Shown: positions 9,070 to 17,843 of the stretch, piece after piece
How positions within the stretch are numbered: the first letter of the stretch is position 1
Layout of the letters: each line of letters opens with the position of its first letter
Assembly (NCBI RefSeq): GCF_006704125.1
Contig: NZ_VIGH01000010.1
Location: 62,001 to 126,000 of the forward strand
DNA length: 64,000 bases
Reading direction: 5' to 3'
From: Rhodococcus spelaei
Lineage (GTDB): Bacteria > Actinomycetota > Actinomycetes > Mycobacteriales > Mycobacteriaceae
Made by a program: the position numbers and the translations under genes
Notes under the pieces: generated by a model
Database searches by the model: none
Told to the model about the DNA's origin: nothing
Seen by the model: only the letters and a program-made list of their open reading frames with translations

Positions 9070-9525
9070 ATGACCGACGCACCGACGCCTGCCGCCGCCG
9101 ACTACCCAGTGTTGTGGCCGGTGCCGACCCGTTGGGCGGACAACGACCACTACGGCCACGTCAACAACGTCACCTACTACTCGTACTTCGACACCGCCGT
9201 CAACGCCTACCTCATCGCGGAGTCCGGGGTCGACATCCGCGACCTCCCCGCAATCGGCGTGGTGGCCGAGACGTCGTGTCGTTACCTGCGTGAGCTCAGC
9301 TTTCCCGACCAACTGCACGTCGGGCTGGCGGTGGAGCGGCTGGGCACTCGCAGCGTCGTGTACTCGCTGGCGATCTTCCGCGACGCCCCCGACGGTGGCC
9401 TCGAACCCGCGGCGACCGGGCGGTTCGTGCACGTGTACGTCGACGCGGCGTCCCGCCGGCCCGTACCGATCCCCGCCGAGGTTCGGGCCGCCGTCGCGGG
9501 ACTGGTGCGCACCGGCTCCCGGTGA
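9070..9525 (+). CDS. Acyl-CoA thioesterase, 4-hydroxybenzoyl-CoA thioesterase (hot-dog) family
   Basis: A 151-aa single hot-dog domain predicted to hydrolyse acyl-CoA thioesters in the cytoplasm. The family signature RWADNDHYGHVNNVTYYSYFD is near residues 21-41 and contains the expected acidic/His-Asn active-site region. A VVAETSCRYLREL strand, a GRFVHVYVD strand and an IPAEVRAAV end follow, as in YbgC/FadM relatives. The chosen ATG (MTDAP) begins the conserved region; an upstream in-frame start adds low-complexity residues. It converges on the phosphotransferase gene across a strong terminator hairpin. Confidence 0.88.
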   Translation: MTDAPTPAAADYPVLWPVPTRWADNDHYGHVNNVTYYSYFDTAVNAYLIAESGVDIRDLPAIGVVAETSCRYLRELSFPDQLHVGLAVERLGTRSVVYSLAIFRDAPDGGLEPAATGRFVHVYVDAASRRPVPIPAEVRAAVAGLVRTGSR

Positions 9526-9530
9526 AACGA

Positions 9531-9562
9531 CGAACGCCCCGCACTCGTTCGCGGGGCGTTCG
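9531..9562. terminator. Bidirectional intrinsic terminator hairpin
   Basis: A perfect 12-bp inverted repeat (CGAACGCCCCGC and its complement) encloses an 8-nt loop between the stops of the convergent thioesterase and phosphotransferase genes. No long U-tract follows, as is common in actinobacteria. It would serve both strands. Confidence 0.85.
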
Positions 9563-9578
9563 TCTGCCGGGGATTGCG

Positions 9579-10610
9579 CTACCGCAGACCGGCCTCACCG
9601 GCGACGAGCATCGCCCTGGCCACGATGTCGTCGATGATCTTGGTCGACGGCCCGCCCACTGCGGCAGTGTTCCGCGGGTCCTCCATCGTGCGGCGGAGCA
9701 CTCCCTCGGCGATGATCGCGAGCTTCCACAGCGCCAGCGCGTGCCAGAAGCCGAGCGCGGCCGGATCGCGGCCGGTCTCGTCGAAGTAGGCCCGCGCCAA
9801 CTCGTCTCGGGTCGGAAAGCCGTCGAGCGTCGACGCGACGAACGGCCCCTGCACCTCGTCGTCCGCCTGCGACCAGTACGCGAGCAACGCTCCGACGTCG
9901 GCGAGCGGATCGCCCAGTGTGCACAGTTCCCAGTCGACCACCGCGACCACCCGCCCGTCCTCCCGGGAGGTGATGACGTTGCTCAGGTGGAAGTCGCCGT
10001 GCACCAAGGTCAGTTCGCGCTGGGCAGGCACCGAACGAGCCAGCAGCGCGGCCAACTCCTCCACGACGGGCACCTCGCGGGTCTTCGACTTCTCCCACTG
10101 CCCCGACCACCGCTTGAGCTGCCGTTCGGCGAACGGCGAATGACTGGCCAGGTCCTCGAGCGCCGCCAGTTCGAGATCGACACGATGGATGCTCGCCAAC
10201 GCGGCCGGCATCGACAGCCCGGTGGCGCGACGACGGTCGGTGGTCAACTCCTTGGCGACGCCGATGCTGTCGATCACCAACCCGTCCACGTAGCTCATCA
10301 GCATCAACGGTGCGTCGGTGACGGCCGGATCCTCGGTCAGGGCAAGCGCTTTGGGAACCGGCACACCGGTGCCCTGCAGTGCGGACAGGATGCGGTACTC
10401 GCGCGCCACGTCGTGCGCCGAGGCCAGCAGGTGTCCGAGCGGCGGCCGGCGCAGCACCCACTGCCCGCCGCCCGCGTCTGCCACCAGGAACGTGAGATTC
10501 GACTGTCCATTGCCGATCCGCTTGAACGTCAACGGGGCCACCGCCCCGACACCCAGGTCCGCGATCCAGGCGGACACTGCCTGTTCGTCCAGTCCGACTG
10601 CGTTGCTCAT
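9579..10610 (-). CDS. Phosphotransferase family protein (APH/ACAD10-like kinase fold)
   Basis: A 343-aa aminoglycoside-phosphotransferase-fold protein of the group related to the N-terminal part of ACAD10/11, often linked to fatty-acid or CoA metabolism. The ATP-binding lobe shows IGNGQSNLTFLV and WVLRRPP. The catalytic loop is LVHGDFHLSNV (Brenner-type HGDxxxxN), followed by VVDWELCTLGDPLADV, which supplies the metal-binding aspartate. I prefer the ATG giving MSNAVG because GAAGGG lies 9 nt upstream; an in-frame ATG three codons earlier overlaps that site. The true substrate is unknown, and resistance should not be inferred from the fold. Confidence 0.87.
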   Translation of the reverse strand: MSNAVGLDEQAVSAWIADLGVGAVAPLTFKRIGNGQSNLTFLVADAGGGQWVLRRPPLGHLLASAHDVAREYRILSALQGTGVPVPKALALTEDPAVTDAPLMLMSYVDGLVIDSIGVAKELTTDRRRATGLSMPAALASIHRVDLELAALEDLASHSPFAERQLKRWSGQWEKSKTREVPVVEELAALLARSVPAQRELTLVHGDFHLSNVITSREDGRVVAVVDWELCTLGDPLADVGALLAYWSQADDEVQGPFVASTLDGFPTRDELARAYFDETGRDPAALGFWHALALWKLAIIAEGVLRRTMEDPRNTAAVGGPSTKIIDDIVARAMLVAGEAGLR

Positions 10611-10850
10611 TCGGTCCATCCCTTCGCGGCGGCCGCGACCGTGAACGGGCGAGGCGGATTCGGCGGTGCTCCGCCGGATTTCATCCGTCGATGCTAGTTG
10701 GCCGCGGCGTGCGCGGGCACCCGTATCGTCGCGGCGAGACCACTTGTGACGATAGTGAGCTGACGAAGCGGCAGCAGACAAACCGCGAGGTCTGCGCGAC
10801 AATAGCCACGACGCACGCACGCGTCAGGAGCCGAATCGAAGTGCATTCCG

Positions 10851-12230
10851 ATGACCACAACGCTTCCGCACCCGCCGCACCGCCTTCCGGTGCTCGGTGA
10901 CCTGCTCACCGCCGACCCCGCGAAGCCCGCGCTGAACCTGATGGCGCAGGCGCGCAGCCTCGGCCCGATCTTCGAAACGCGAATTTTCAACCAGGAACTC
11001 ACGGTCGTCTCCGGAACCGACCTGTACGCCGAACTCTGCGACGACAAACGATTCGGCAAACACATCGGTTTCGCCCTGGTTGCGGGCCGAGAGATCCTCG
11101 AGGACGCGCTGTTCACCGCCCACACCACCGAGCCCAACTGGTCCAGCGCGCACAACATCCTGATGCCCGCCTTCACCCTGGCGTCGATGAAGGACTACCA
11201 CGACGTCATGGTCGACACCGCACGCGAACTCATCGGCTACTGGGACGCCCGGGCCGCGTCGGGGCCGGTGGACGTGCACACCGACACGAGCAAACTGACA
11301 CTCGAGACGATCGGCCGGATCGGCTTCGGCTACGACTTCCGGTCGTTCTCCTCCCCCGAGCCCGACCCGTACGCCGCCGCGGTGATGCGGACGTTCGCCT
11401 ACGCCGGGCGCAGCACGTACCGGGTGCCGGTCCACTGGATCGACCGCCTGGTCCGGCACCGCGCCATCGTCCAGAACGACGCCGATGTGGCCTACATCCG
11501 AAGTGTCGTCGACGACGTCATCCGTGCGCGCCGGGCGAACCCCGACGATCAGCCCGACGACCTGCTCGCCCTGATGCTCACCACCGCGGACCCGGAGACC
11601 GGGCGACGGCTCAGCGACGAGAACATCCGCAACCAGGTGATCACCTTCCTCAACGCCGGCCACGAGACCACCTCGGGCACCATGTCGTTCGCGCTGCACC
11701 TGCTGGCCACCCACCCGGACATCGCGGACCGGGTCCGCGACGAGGTGTACGGCCTGTGGCCGGCGGGCGACGATCCGGAACCGGCGTTCGCGGACGTCCA
11801 CAAGCTCAAGTACCTGCGACGCGTCGTCGACGAAACCCTGCGACTGTGGCCGATCGGGCCGGCGTTCTTCCGCGAACCGTTGCAGGACACGACCATCGGC
11901 GGGCACCCGGTCCGGCGCGGTCAGGCGATGCTCGCCCTCACCCTCGCGGTGCACCGGGACCCTGTCTGGGGACCCGACCCGGAGGCCTTCGACCCCGACC
12001 GCTTCCTGCCCGAACGGGCCCGCACCCGCCCACCCGGGATCTACAAGCCGTTCGGCACCGGCCTGCGCGCGTGCATCGGCCGCCAGCTCGCGTTGCACGA
12101 GACGGTGCTCGCCCTCGCCCTAATCCTGCATCGCTACGACCTCGAACCCGATCCCGACTACCGGCTCGAGGTGGCCGAGGAGTTCACCCTCAAGCCCGCG
12201 AACCTGCGACTCGGACTGCGGCGTCGGTGA
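10851..12230 (+). CDS. Cytochrome P450, CYP102-like heme domain without reductase
   Basis: A 459-aa soluble monooxygenase heme domain. The I-helix motif AGHETTSG lies at about 268-275, ExxR is in ETLRLWP near 328, and the heme-binding loop is KPFGTGLRACIGRQLALHE with the thiolate cysteine near residue 407. The N-terminus (LPVLGDLL, LGPIFETRIF) and heme loop resemble P450-BM3, a self-sufficient fatty-acid hydroxylase, but this gene stops after the heme domain. It must use separate redox partners; no ferredoxin or reductase gene is in the window. Only a distant AGGAG lies upstream, about 20 nt from the ATG, so translation may be leaderless. Confidence 0.93.
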   Translation: MTTTLPHPPHRLPVLGDLLTADPAKPALNLMAQARSLGPIFETRIFNQELTVVSGTDLYAELCDDKRFGKHIGFALVAGREILEDALFTAHTTEPNWSSAHNILMPAFTLASMKDYHDVMVDTARELIGYWDARAASGPVDVHTDTSKLTLETIGRIGFGYDFRSFSSPEPDPYAAAVMRTFAYAGRSTYRVPVHWIDRLVRHRAIVQNDADVAYIRSVVDDVIRARRANPDDQPDDLLALMLTTADPETGRRLSDENIRNQVITFLNAGHETTSGTMSFALHLLATHPDIADRVRDEVYGLWPAGDDPEPAFADVHKLKYLRRVVDETLRLWPIGPAFFREPLQDTTIGGHPVRRGQAMLALTLAVHRDPVWGPDPEAFDPDRFLPERARTRPPGIYKPFGTGLRACIGRQLALHETVLALALILHRYDLEPDPDYRLEVAEEFTLKPANLRLGLRRR

Positions 12231-12342
12231 TTCCACGGGCCGATAGGGGTAGCGTCGGCCCGGCAGGGCTTCTTACGCAGCACGAAAGACTCGTTGAACA
12301 GGTAGGCATCACCCGTTGACCGTCCAGATTGAGGGGTATCCA

Positions 12343-12708
12343 GTGGCCGTCGTCGCCATCGTCGCCGCGGTCGTCCTCGCGATCGGTCTACTCGGCGCCG
12401 CCACGCCCAAGCTTCGACTGCACGGCACCGCCTGGACCGCCCTGCGGGATCGCGGGCTGAGCGAGAACCAGGTCCGCGCCATCGGCGGCGCGGAACTCGC
12501 GGGCGCGCTCGGGTTGCTGGTCGGACTGTTCTGGGGGCCGCTCGGGCTCGCCGCCGCCGTCGCGCTGCTGGCACTGCTGCTGGGCGCCATCGGCTTTCAC
12601 GTCAAGCACGGCGACTACGGCAACCCCGACATGCGCGGGCCCGCCCTGTACCCGGCCGGCCTCGCGGCCCTCGCCGCGGTCGTGGTCGCCACCCTGCTCG
12701 CGACTTAG
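12343..12708 (+). CDS. DoxX-like small membrane protein
   Basis: A 121-aa protein with four hydrophobic segments, matching the length and layout of the DoxX/DoxD-like family in actinobacteria (GLLGAATPKLRLHG in the first loop, then GGAELAGALGLLVGL). The function of this family is poorly known; relatives have been tied to redox or sulfur stress. I chose GTG because GAGGGG sits 6 nt before it. A TTG nine codons upstream is the alternative and would add MTVQIEGYP. Its stop overlaps the stop of the opposing small gene. Confidence 0.75.
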   Translation: MAVVAIVAAVVLAIGLLGAATPKLRLHGTAWTALRDRGLSENQVRAIGGAELAGALGLLVGLFWGPLGLAAAVALLALLLGAIGFHVKHGDYGNPDMRGPALYPAGLAALAAVVVATLLAT

Positions 12709-12986
12709 GGCACCGTCCAGGCACCTGCGCCTGCCAGGACAGTGGTCGGGGGAAAGAGACCGCCGTCGCGCCTACCGTCGACGGTGACAGTCGCAACCAC
12801 CGTTCCTGATCCGGTGCGGGCGACGCCCCGGGTGAGCCCGCCGAACCAGTAGTCCGAATCGCCGATCGCACCGGTCGACAGGTTGCGCCAGTGGACGACG
12901 CAGACGCAGGGCCGCTCGGTTCCCAGGAATTGGGTGACGCCCGGCGTGTCCGGGTCGGTCCTGGCAGTGACGTGCTGACCGACCAA
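12705..12986 (-). CDS. Hypothetical protein, probably N-terminally truncated exported protein
   Basis: About 93 aa, with codon use typical of a real gene (third positions almost all G or C). No family was recognised. The frame stays open upstream to a TAG at 13071-13073 and would read AGAAPTDTVLPIPVAGLATG, which looks like the mature start of a secreted protein. No ATG or GTG and no signal peptide are available; the only start is the TTG used here. Two cysteines (PCVCVVHW) and a conserved-looking C-terminus remain. It may be a remnant whose signal sequence was lost, or a gene broken by a sequencing indel near 13075. Confidence 0.42.
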   Translation of the reverse strand: MVGQHVTARTDPDTPGVTQFLGTERPCVCVVHWRNLSTGAIGDSDYWFGGLTRGVARTGSGTVVATVTVDGRRDGGLFPPTTVLAGAGAWTVP

Positions 12987-13212
12987 CGGGCCCAGGAATC
13001 CGGTCGGACCGGTGGCAAGCCCGGCGACCGGGATCGGCAGGACCGTGTCGGTCGGCGCGGCGCCTGCGACCTACCCGCCGACCTTCCGGCCCGGTCCGCA
13101 CGGTCCGCTTGCGCAGTACGCTTGGAGGTGGATCCTGTGAACTGAGGACACCCCCAGCGCCGCCCGCGGCCCCACGAAGGCCGACGCCCGGCGCGGTCGC
13201 GAGGAGGTCGCG

Positions 13213-14301
13213 GTGGCCGACAAAATTGCCTACCCGGTCCAGCTCGTCCAGCCGGACGGCCGACGCGTGCACGGGTCCGCGCACGCCGACACGGTCGCCG
13301 ACATCGGACCGCAGCAGCTGCGTGGGATGTACGAGGACATGGTCGTGGTCCGGCGGATCGACGCCGAGGCCACCGCCCTGCAACGGCAGGGCCAGATCGG
13401 GATCTGGGTGCCCAGCCTCGGGCAGGAGGCCGCGCAGGTCGGCTCCGCCTGGGCGATGCGCCCCGACGACTTCGTGTTCACCAGCTACCGCGAGCACGGC
13501 CTGGCCTACTGCCGCGGCGTCGACCTCGCGCAGTGGCCACGGATGTGGCGGGGCGTGGCCCTGTCGAGCTGGGACCCGAACGAGTTCGGGCTGACCAACC
13601 CGGCGGTCATCGTCGGATCCCAGGGCCTGCACGCCACCGGCTACGCGATCGGCGCGCACATGGACGGCGCCGAGATCGCCACCTTCGCCTACTTCGGGGA
13701 CGGCGCCACCAGCCAGGGCGACCTGGCGGAGGCGCTCGGCTTCGCGGCCAGCTTCAACGCAGGTGTGGTGTTCTTCTGCCAGAACAACCACTGGGCGATC
13801 AGCGAACCTGTGCAGCTGCAGAGCCCGTTCCCGCTGGCCGACCGCGCCACCGGCTACGGCATCCCGGGCGTCCAGGTCGACGGCAACGACGCGCTCGCCG
13901 TCCTCGCCGTGACCCGCGCCGCCGCCCGCCGCGCCCGCGAGGGCAGCGGACCCAGCTTCATCGAGGCGATCACCTACCGGATGGGCCCGCACACCACCTC
14001 CGACGACCCGACCCGCTACCGGACCGGCGCCGAACTCGAACTGTGGCGGGCCCGCGACCCCATCGACCGACTGCGGCGACTGCTCGACCGTGAGGACTGC
14101 TTCGACGCGGCGTTCGAAACCCAGGTGAACGACAAGGCCGAGGACGCCGCGTCCGCGTTCCGGGCGGGCACCCTCGCGATCCCCGACCCGGAGCCGCTGA
14201 GCCTGTTCGAGCACGTGTACACCCAGGATCACCCGCTGCTCGACGAGGAGCGCGAGCAGTTCGCCGAGTACCTACGGACCCTCGAGGAGGCGCGGCCATG
14301 A
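13213..14301 (+). CDS. bkdA: 2-oxoacid dehydrogenase E1 component, alpha subunit (branched-chain type)
   Basis: Thiamine-diphosphate-binding subunit of a 2-oxoacid dehydrogenase complex, 362 aa, which decarboxylates branched-chain 2-oxoacids or pyruvate. The ThDP motif runs from GDGATSQGD (about residue 161) to CQNNHWAIS (about 194). Other family landmarks are YREHGLAYCRG and the phosphorylation-loop region YRMGPHTTSDDPTRYR. GTG is the start, with GAGGAGG just upstream. The next gene overlaps by ATGA, so translation is coupled. The order E1alpha-E1beta-E2 and the sizes match the mycobacterial bkdABC (pdhABC) locus; substrate specificity is inferred from that. Confidence 0.93.
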   Translation: MADKIAYPVQLVQPDGRRVHGSAHADTVADIGPQQLRGMYEDMVVVRRIDAEATALQRQGQIGIWVPSLGQEAAQVGSAWAMRPDDFVFTSYREHGLAYCRGVDLAQWPRMWRGVALSSWDPNEFGLTNPAVIVGSQGLHATGYAIGAHMDGAEIATFAYFGDGATSQGDLAEALGFAASFNAGVVFFCQNNHWAISEPVQLQSPFPLADRATGYGIPGVQVDGNDALAVLAVTRAAARRAREGSGPSFIEAITYRMGPHTTSDDPTRYRTGAELELWRARDPIDRLRRLLDREDCFDAAFETQVNDKAEDAASAFRAGTLAIPDPEPLSLFEHVYTQDHPLLDEEREQFAEYLRTLEEARP

Positions 14302-15275
14302 CCACCATGACGCTCGGCGGCGCCCTGAACGCCGGACTCCGCCGGGCACTCGAACACGACCGCAAGGTGCTGCTGATGGGCGAGGACATCGGCCAGCTCG
14401 GCGGCGTCTTCCGCGTCACCGACACCCTGCAGAAGGACTTCGGCGGCGACCGCGTCATCGACACCCCGCTCGCCGAGTCCGGCATCGTCGGGACGGCGTT
14501 CGGTCTCGCCCTGCGCGGGTACCGGCCGGTGTGCGAGATCCAGTTCGACGGGTTCGTCTACCCGGCGTTCGCCCAGATCGTCTGTCAGGTCGCGAAGATC
14601 CACTACCGCACCGAGGGCAGGGTCCGCGCGCCGCTGACCATCCGGGTGCCGTTCGGCGGCGGAATCGGTGCGGTCGAACATCATTCGGAGTCCCCGGAGG
14701 CCTACTTCGCGCACACCGCGGGACTGCGGGCGGTCAGCCCGTCCACCCCGGCCGACGCGTTCCACATGATCCAGCAGGCCATCGCCGCGGACGACCCGGT
14801 GCTGTTCTTCGAGCCGAAACGCCGGTACTGGGACCGCGGCGAGGTGGACCTCGACTCGCCGCCCGACCTCGACCTGCACCGGGCCCGGGTGGTCGTGGCG
14901 GGCACCGACGCGACCGTCGTCGCATACGGCCCGATGGTCTCCACCGCGCTGGCCGCCGCGAGAGTGGCCGAGCAGGAAGGTCACTCGCTGGAGGTGATCG
15001 ACCTGCGCTCGCTCGCACCCGTCGACTTCGACACCGTCGAGGCGTCGGTCCGCAAGACCGGGCGGCTGGTGGTCGTGCACGAGGCACCGGTGTTCCTCGG
15101 ACTGGGCGCCGAGATCGCCGCCCGCATCTCCGAGCGTTGCTTCTACCAACTGGAGTCACCCGTGCTGCGGGTCGGCGGATTCGCGACGCCGTATCCCGCC
15201 GCCAAACTCGAGAAGTACTACCTGCCCGACCCGGACCGCATCCTCGACGCGGTCGACAAGACGCTCGCCGCCTGA
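14298..15275 (+). CDS. bkdB: 2-oxoacid dehydrogenase E1 component, beta subunit
   Basis: A 325-aa transketolase-type subunit that pairs with the alpha subunit to form the alpha2beta2 decarboxylase. Motifs include LMGEDIGQLGGVFRVTDTL, DTPLAESGIVGTAFGLAL, the RVPFGGGIGAVEHHSESPEAYF segment with its histidine pair, and the C-terminal domain from ATVVAYG to EVIDLRSLAP and the HEAPVFLGLGAEIAA motif. Start and stop overlap or abut both neighbours, consistent with one operon. Full length for the family. Confidence 0.94.
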   Translation: MTTMTLGGALNAGLRRALEHDRKVLLMGEDIGQLGGVFRVTDTLQKDFGGDRVIDTPLAESGIVGTAFGLALRGYRPVCEIQFDGFVYPAFAQIVCQVAKIHYRTEGRVRAPLTIRVPFGGGIGAVEHHSESPEAYFAHTAGLRAVSPSTPADAFHMIQQAIAADDPVLFFEPKRRYWDRGEVDLDSPPDLDLHRARVVVAGTDATVVAYGPMVSTALAAARVAEQEGHSLEVIDLRSLAPVDFDTVEASVRKTGRLVVVHEAPVFLGLGAEIAARISERCFYQLESPVLRVGGFATPYPAAKLEKYYLPDPDRILDAVDKTLAA

Positions 15276-15287
15276 AGGGGGCCGGAT

Positions 15288-16472
15288 GTGACCGACGCTC
15301 AGGTGCACGAGTTCCGCCTGCCCGACCTCGGCGAGGGCTTGACCGAGGCGGAACTCGTCTCATGGTCGGTGGCGGTGGGTGAGGGCGTCGCACTGAACCA
15401 GGTGATCGCGGAGGTCGAGACGGCGAAGGCGCTCGTCGAACTGCCGTCGCCGTATGCCGGCACCGTCCTGGCCCTGCTCGCCGAGCCGGGCGAGGTCGTC
15501 GCAGTCGGGGCACCGCTGATCCGGATCGGCGGCGCGGGGACGCCAGGGCCGACAGAGCCGGAACAGGCTGAGCCCGAACATGGTTCGGTGCTCGTCGGGT
15601 ACGGGCCGTCCGCTGCGCCGGAGAGCAGGCGCGCCTCCCGCCGACCGGACGCGAAACCGTCCGCCCGCAGGCTGGCCCGCGAGCTCGGCGTCGACCTGGA
15701 CGCCGTGCCGGGCACCGGGGCGGGTGGTGCGGTGACCGTCGGCGACGTCCGCGCGGGCACCGCACCGTCGGCCCGCGAGACCCGCACACCCATCCGCGGG
15801 GTCCGCAAGCAGACCGCCGCCGCGGTCACCCGCAGCGCGTTCACCGCGCCGCACGTCACCGAGTTCGTCACCGTCGACGTCACCGCCTCGATGGACCTGC
15901 TCGCCCGACTGCACGCCGTGCCGGAGTTCGCCGAACTCGGGCGGTCACCGCTGCCGCTGGTCGCGAAGGTGGTGCTGGTGGCGCTGCGAGCGCACCCGAG
16001 CCTGAACTCGAGCTGGGACGAGGACCGGCAGGAGATCGTCACCAAGCACTACGTGAACCTCGGCATCGCCACCGCCACCGACCGCGGACTGCTCGTCCCG
16101 ACGGTCAAGGACGCCCACCTGATGAGCCTGGTCGAGCTGACCCGGGCCATCGACGAGGTCACCGAGGCCGCGCGGTCGGGCCGGGCCACCCCCGCGGACC
16201 TGTCCGGCGGCACCGTCACCATCACGAACGTCGGGATGTTCGGGGTCGACGCCGGGACCCCCATCCTCACGCCCGGGGAGGCGGCGATCGTGTGCCTCGG
16301 CGCGGTCGCACGCCGGCCGTGGGTGGTCGACGAGGAGATCGCGGTCCGCTGGGTGAGCACCCTCGGACTGTCGTTCGACCACCGACTGGTCGACGGCGAC
16401 CAGGCGTCGAGGTTCCTCGCCGACGTCGCCTCCACGCTCACCGATCCGCTCACCCTCCTCGCCCGCGCCTGA
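15288..16472 (+). CDS. bkdC: Dihydrolipoamide acyltransferase E2 of branched-chain 2-oxoacid dehydrogenase
   Basis: A 394-aa core acyltransferase. An N-terminal lipoyl domain carries the lipoylated lysine in VETAKALVELPS (about residue 45). An Ala/Pro-rich linker follows, then a peripheral subunit-binding domain (SARRLARELGVDLDAVPGTG, about 126-145). The catalytic domain ends with SFDHRLVDGDQASRF, containing the active-site histidine. GTG is used because the only nearby ATG reads straight into a stop. Size and single lipoyl domain match mycobacterial BkdC. No E3 (lipoamide dehydrogenase) gene is nearby, so it is supplied from elsewhere. Confidence 0.94.
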   Translation: MTDAQVHEFRLPDLGEGLTEAELVSWSVAVGEGVALNQVIAEVETAKALVELPSPYAGTVLALLAEPGEVVAVGAPLIRIGGAGTPGPTEPEQAEPEHGSVLVGYGPSAAPESRRASRRPDAKPSARRLARELGVDLDAVPGTGAGGAVTVGDVRAGTAPSARETRTPIRGVRKQTAAAVTRSAFTAPHVTEFVTVDVTASMDLLARLHAVPEFAELGRSPLPLVAKVVLVALRAHPSLNSSWDEDRQEIVTKHYVNLGIATATDRGLLVPTVKDAHLMSLVELTRAIDEVTEAARSGRATPADLSGGTVTITNVGMFGVDAGTPILTPGEAAIVCLGAVARRPWVVDEEIAVRWVSTLGLSFDHRLVDGDQASRFLADVASTLTDPLTLLARA

Positions 16473-16475
16473 CGT

Positions 16476-16530
16476 GCGGCTGCGCCGCCCGTGCGCGCCG
16501 TTCACCCCGACCGGGGTATTTCGCGCGCAC
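16476..16530 (+). repeat. Composite two-hairpin intergenic element, copy 1
   Basis: Four bases after the bkdC stop lies a small hairpin (GCGGC-TGC-GCCGC, 16476-16488), followed at 16491-16530 by a larger imperfect one with arms GTGCGCGC/GCGCGCAC and a CCCC..GGGG core. The same arrangement and near-identical large-hairpin sequence recur at 48468-48524 after an unrelated gene. It probably terminates transcription and may belong to a dispersed palindromic family. Confidence 0.7.
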
Positions 16531-16564
16531 AGTCCGCCGGTTGCCCAGCCGGTAGAAAGGACGG

Positions 16565-17752
16565 GTGTCCGTTTCCACCGCCGAACCCGTCCGCCTCCGC
16601 CGAGCGCGCGCCGCGATCTTCGGCATCTTCGCGGTCAACGGGTTCCTGCTGGCAGCGTGGGTCGTGCACATCCCGTCGATCTCCGACCGCACCGGTATCA
16701 GCCACGCCACCCTCGGTTGGCTGCTGCTCGTCCTGGCCGCCGGTGCCCTGGTCGGCATGCAGATCGCCGGACCGCTCGCCGACCGCTGGGGCAGCCGCCG
16801 GATGGTCCTGGCTGCCGGCGCGCTCATCTCCGCCGGGGTGATCGGTCCCGCCCTCGCGACCGACGCCGTCGGTCTCGCTGCGGCGCTGGCCGTGTTCGGT
16901 CTCGGCAACGGCGCCCTCGACGTGTCGATGAACTCGCAGGCGGTGCACGCCGAACGAATGTACGGACGGCCGATCATGTCGGCGTTCCACGCCCTGTTCT
17001 CCGTCGGCGGGGTGGTCGGGTCGCTGCTCGGTGCCGCGACCCTCGCGTCGGGATGGTCCCCGCTGACCGCGTTGGCGGGGGCGTCGGCGATCGGTTTAGC
17101 GACGGTCGCGGTGTGCGGCCCGCTGCTGCTGCCACACCAGGTGCACGAGCACACCGCGCCGCCCGGATCATCGGGATCCGGCGGGCGCGGGGCAATCCGC
17201 AGGGTGCTGACCCTCGGCGCGATCGCGTTCGCCCTGTTCCTCGCCGAGGGCGCAGCGAACGACTGGAGCACGCTGCAGGTCAAGGAGCACCTCGGCACCT
17301 CGGACGCGACCGCCGCCCTCGCGTTCGGCGCGTTCGCGGTGATGATGACGGTCGGGCGGTTCGCCGCGGACCGGGTCAGTGCGGCGCTCGGGCCGGTCGC
17401 GGTGGTGCGCTACGGCACCCTGATCGCGGCGGCCGGACTGGCGACGGTGATCGCGTCCGGCTGGGTGGGGCTGACCCTGTTCGGGTGGGCGCTGTTCGGG
17501 CTCGGCCTGTCGGGCTGCATTCCGCAGATCTTCACCGCCGCCGGGAACCTCGGCGCCGGCGCGCCCGGGGTCAACATGTCGCGGGTGGTCGGGATGGGCT
17601 ACGTCGGACTGCTCGCCGGACCCGCACTGCTCGGCTGGCTGACCAGTCTGATGCCGCTGACCGCGACGCTCGTGGTGCCACTGGCGTTCGTGTTGATGGC
17701 GTCGCGTTGTGCCGATGTCGTGCGCCCCGCCGCACCCGGCGAACTCGACTGA
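16565..17752 (+). CDS. MFS transporter, YbjJ-like 12-helix family
   Basis: A 395-aa polytopic membrane protein with about 12 hydrophobic helices. The first loop motif GPLADRWGSRRM (about residues 70-81) is the MFS motif A. The GNGALDVSMNSQAVHAE segment in helix 4/5 is typical of the YbjJ/FucP-like branch. GTG is the start, with AAAGGA upstream. The substrate is unknown. It follows bkdC after 92 bp containing the two-hairpin element, so it is probably a separate transcript. Confidence 0.9.
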   Translation: MSVSTAEPVRLRRARAAIFGIFAVNGFLLAAWVVHIPSISDRTGISHATLGWLLLVLAAGALVGMQIAGPLADRWGSRRMVLAAGALISAGVIGPALATDAVGLAAALAVFGLGNGALDVSMNSQAVHAERMYGRPIMSAFHALFSVGGVVGSLLGAATLASGWSPLTALAGASAIGLATVAVCGPLLLPHQVHEHTAPPGSSGSGGRGAIRRVLTLGAIAFALFLAEGAANDWSTLQVKEHLGTSDATAALAFGAFAVMMTVGRFAADRVSAALGPVAVVRYGTLIAAAGLATVIASGWVGLTLFGWALFGLGLSGCIPQIFTAAGNLGAGAPGVNMSRVVGMGYVGLLAGPALLGWLTSLMPLTATLVVPLAFVLMASRCADVVRPAAPGELD

Positions 17753-17780
17753 GTACCGGCAATTTCGGGCAATTCGACCT

Positions 17781-17799
17781 CCCGGGCTCGGCGCCCGGG
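17781..17799 (+). terminator. Hairpin downstream of MFS gene
   Basis: A perfect 7-bp stem (CCCGGGC/GCCCGGG) with a 5-nt loop lies 29 nt after the MFS stop and before the small gene at 17844. It could end the MFS transcript. It is short and lacks a U-tract, so this is a moderate call. Confidence 0.5.
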
Positions 17800-17843
17800 T
17801 AGCTTCGTGCCGCGCACGAGCATTCATCACATCGAGGAGCCAC

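Noticed and set aside
9531..9562. Palindrome considered as a regulator operator
   Set aside because: It lies between two convergent stops, where a terminator is the simpler explanation.
9579..10610. Aminoglycoside resistance phosphotransferase
   Set aside because: The sequence fits the ACAD10-like branch tied to CoA/fatty-acid metabolism; resistance cannot be inferred from the kinase fold.
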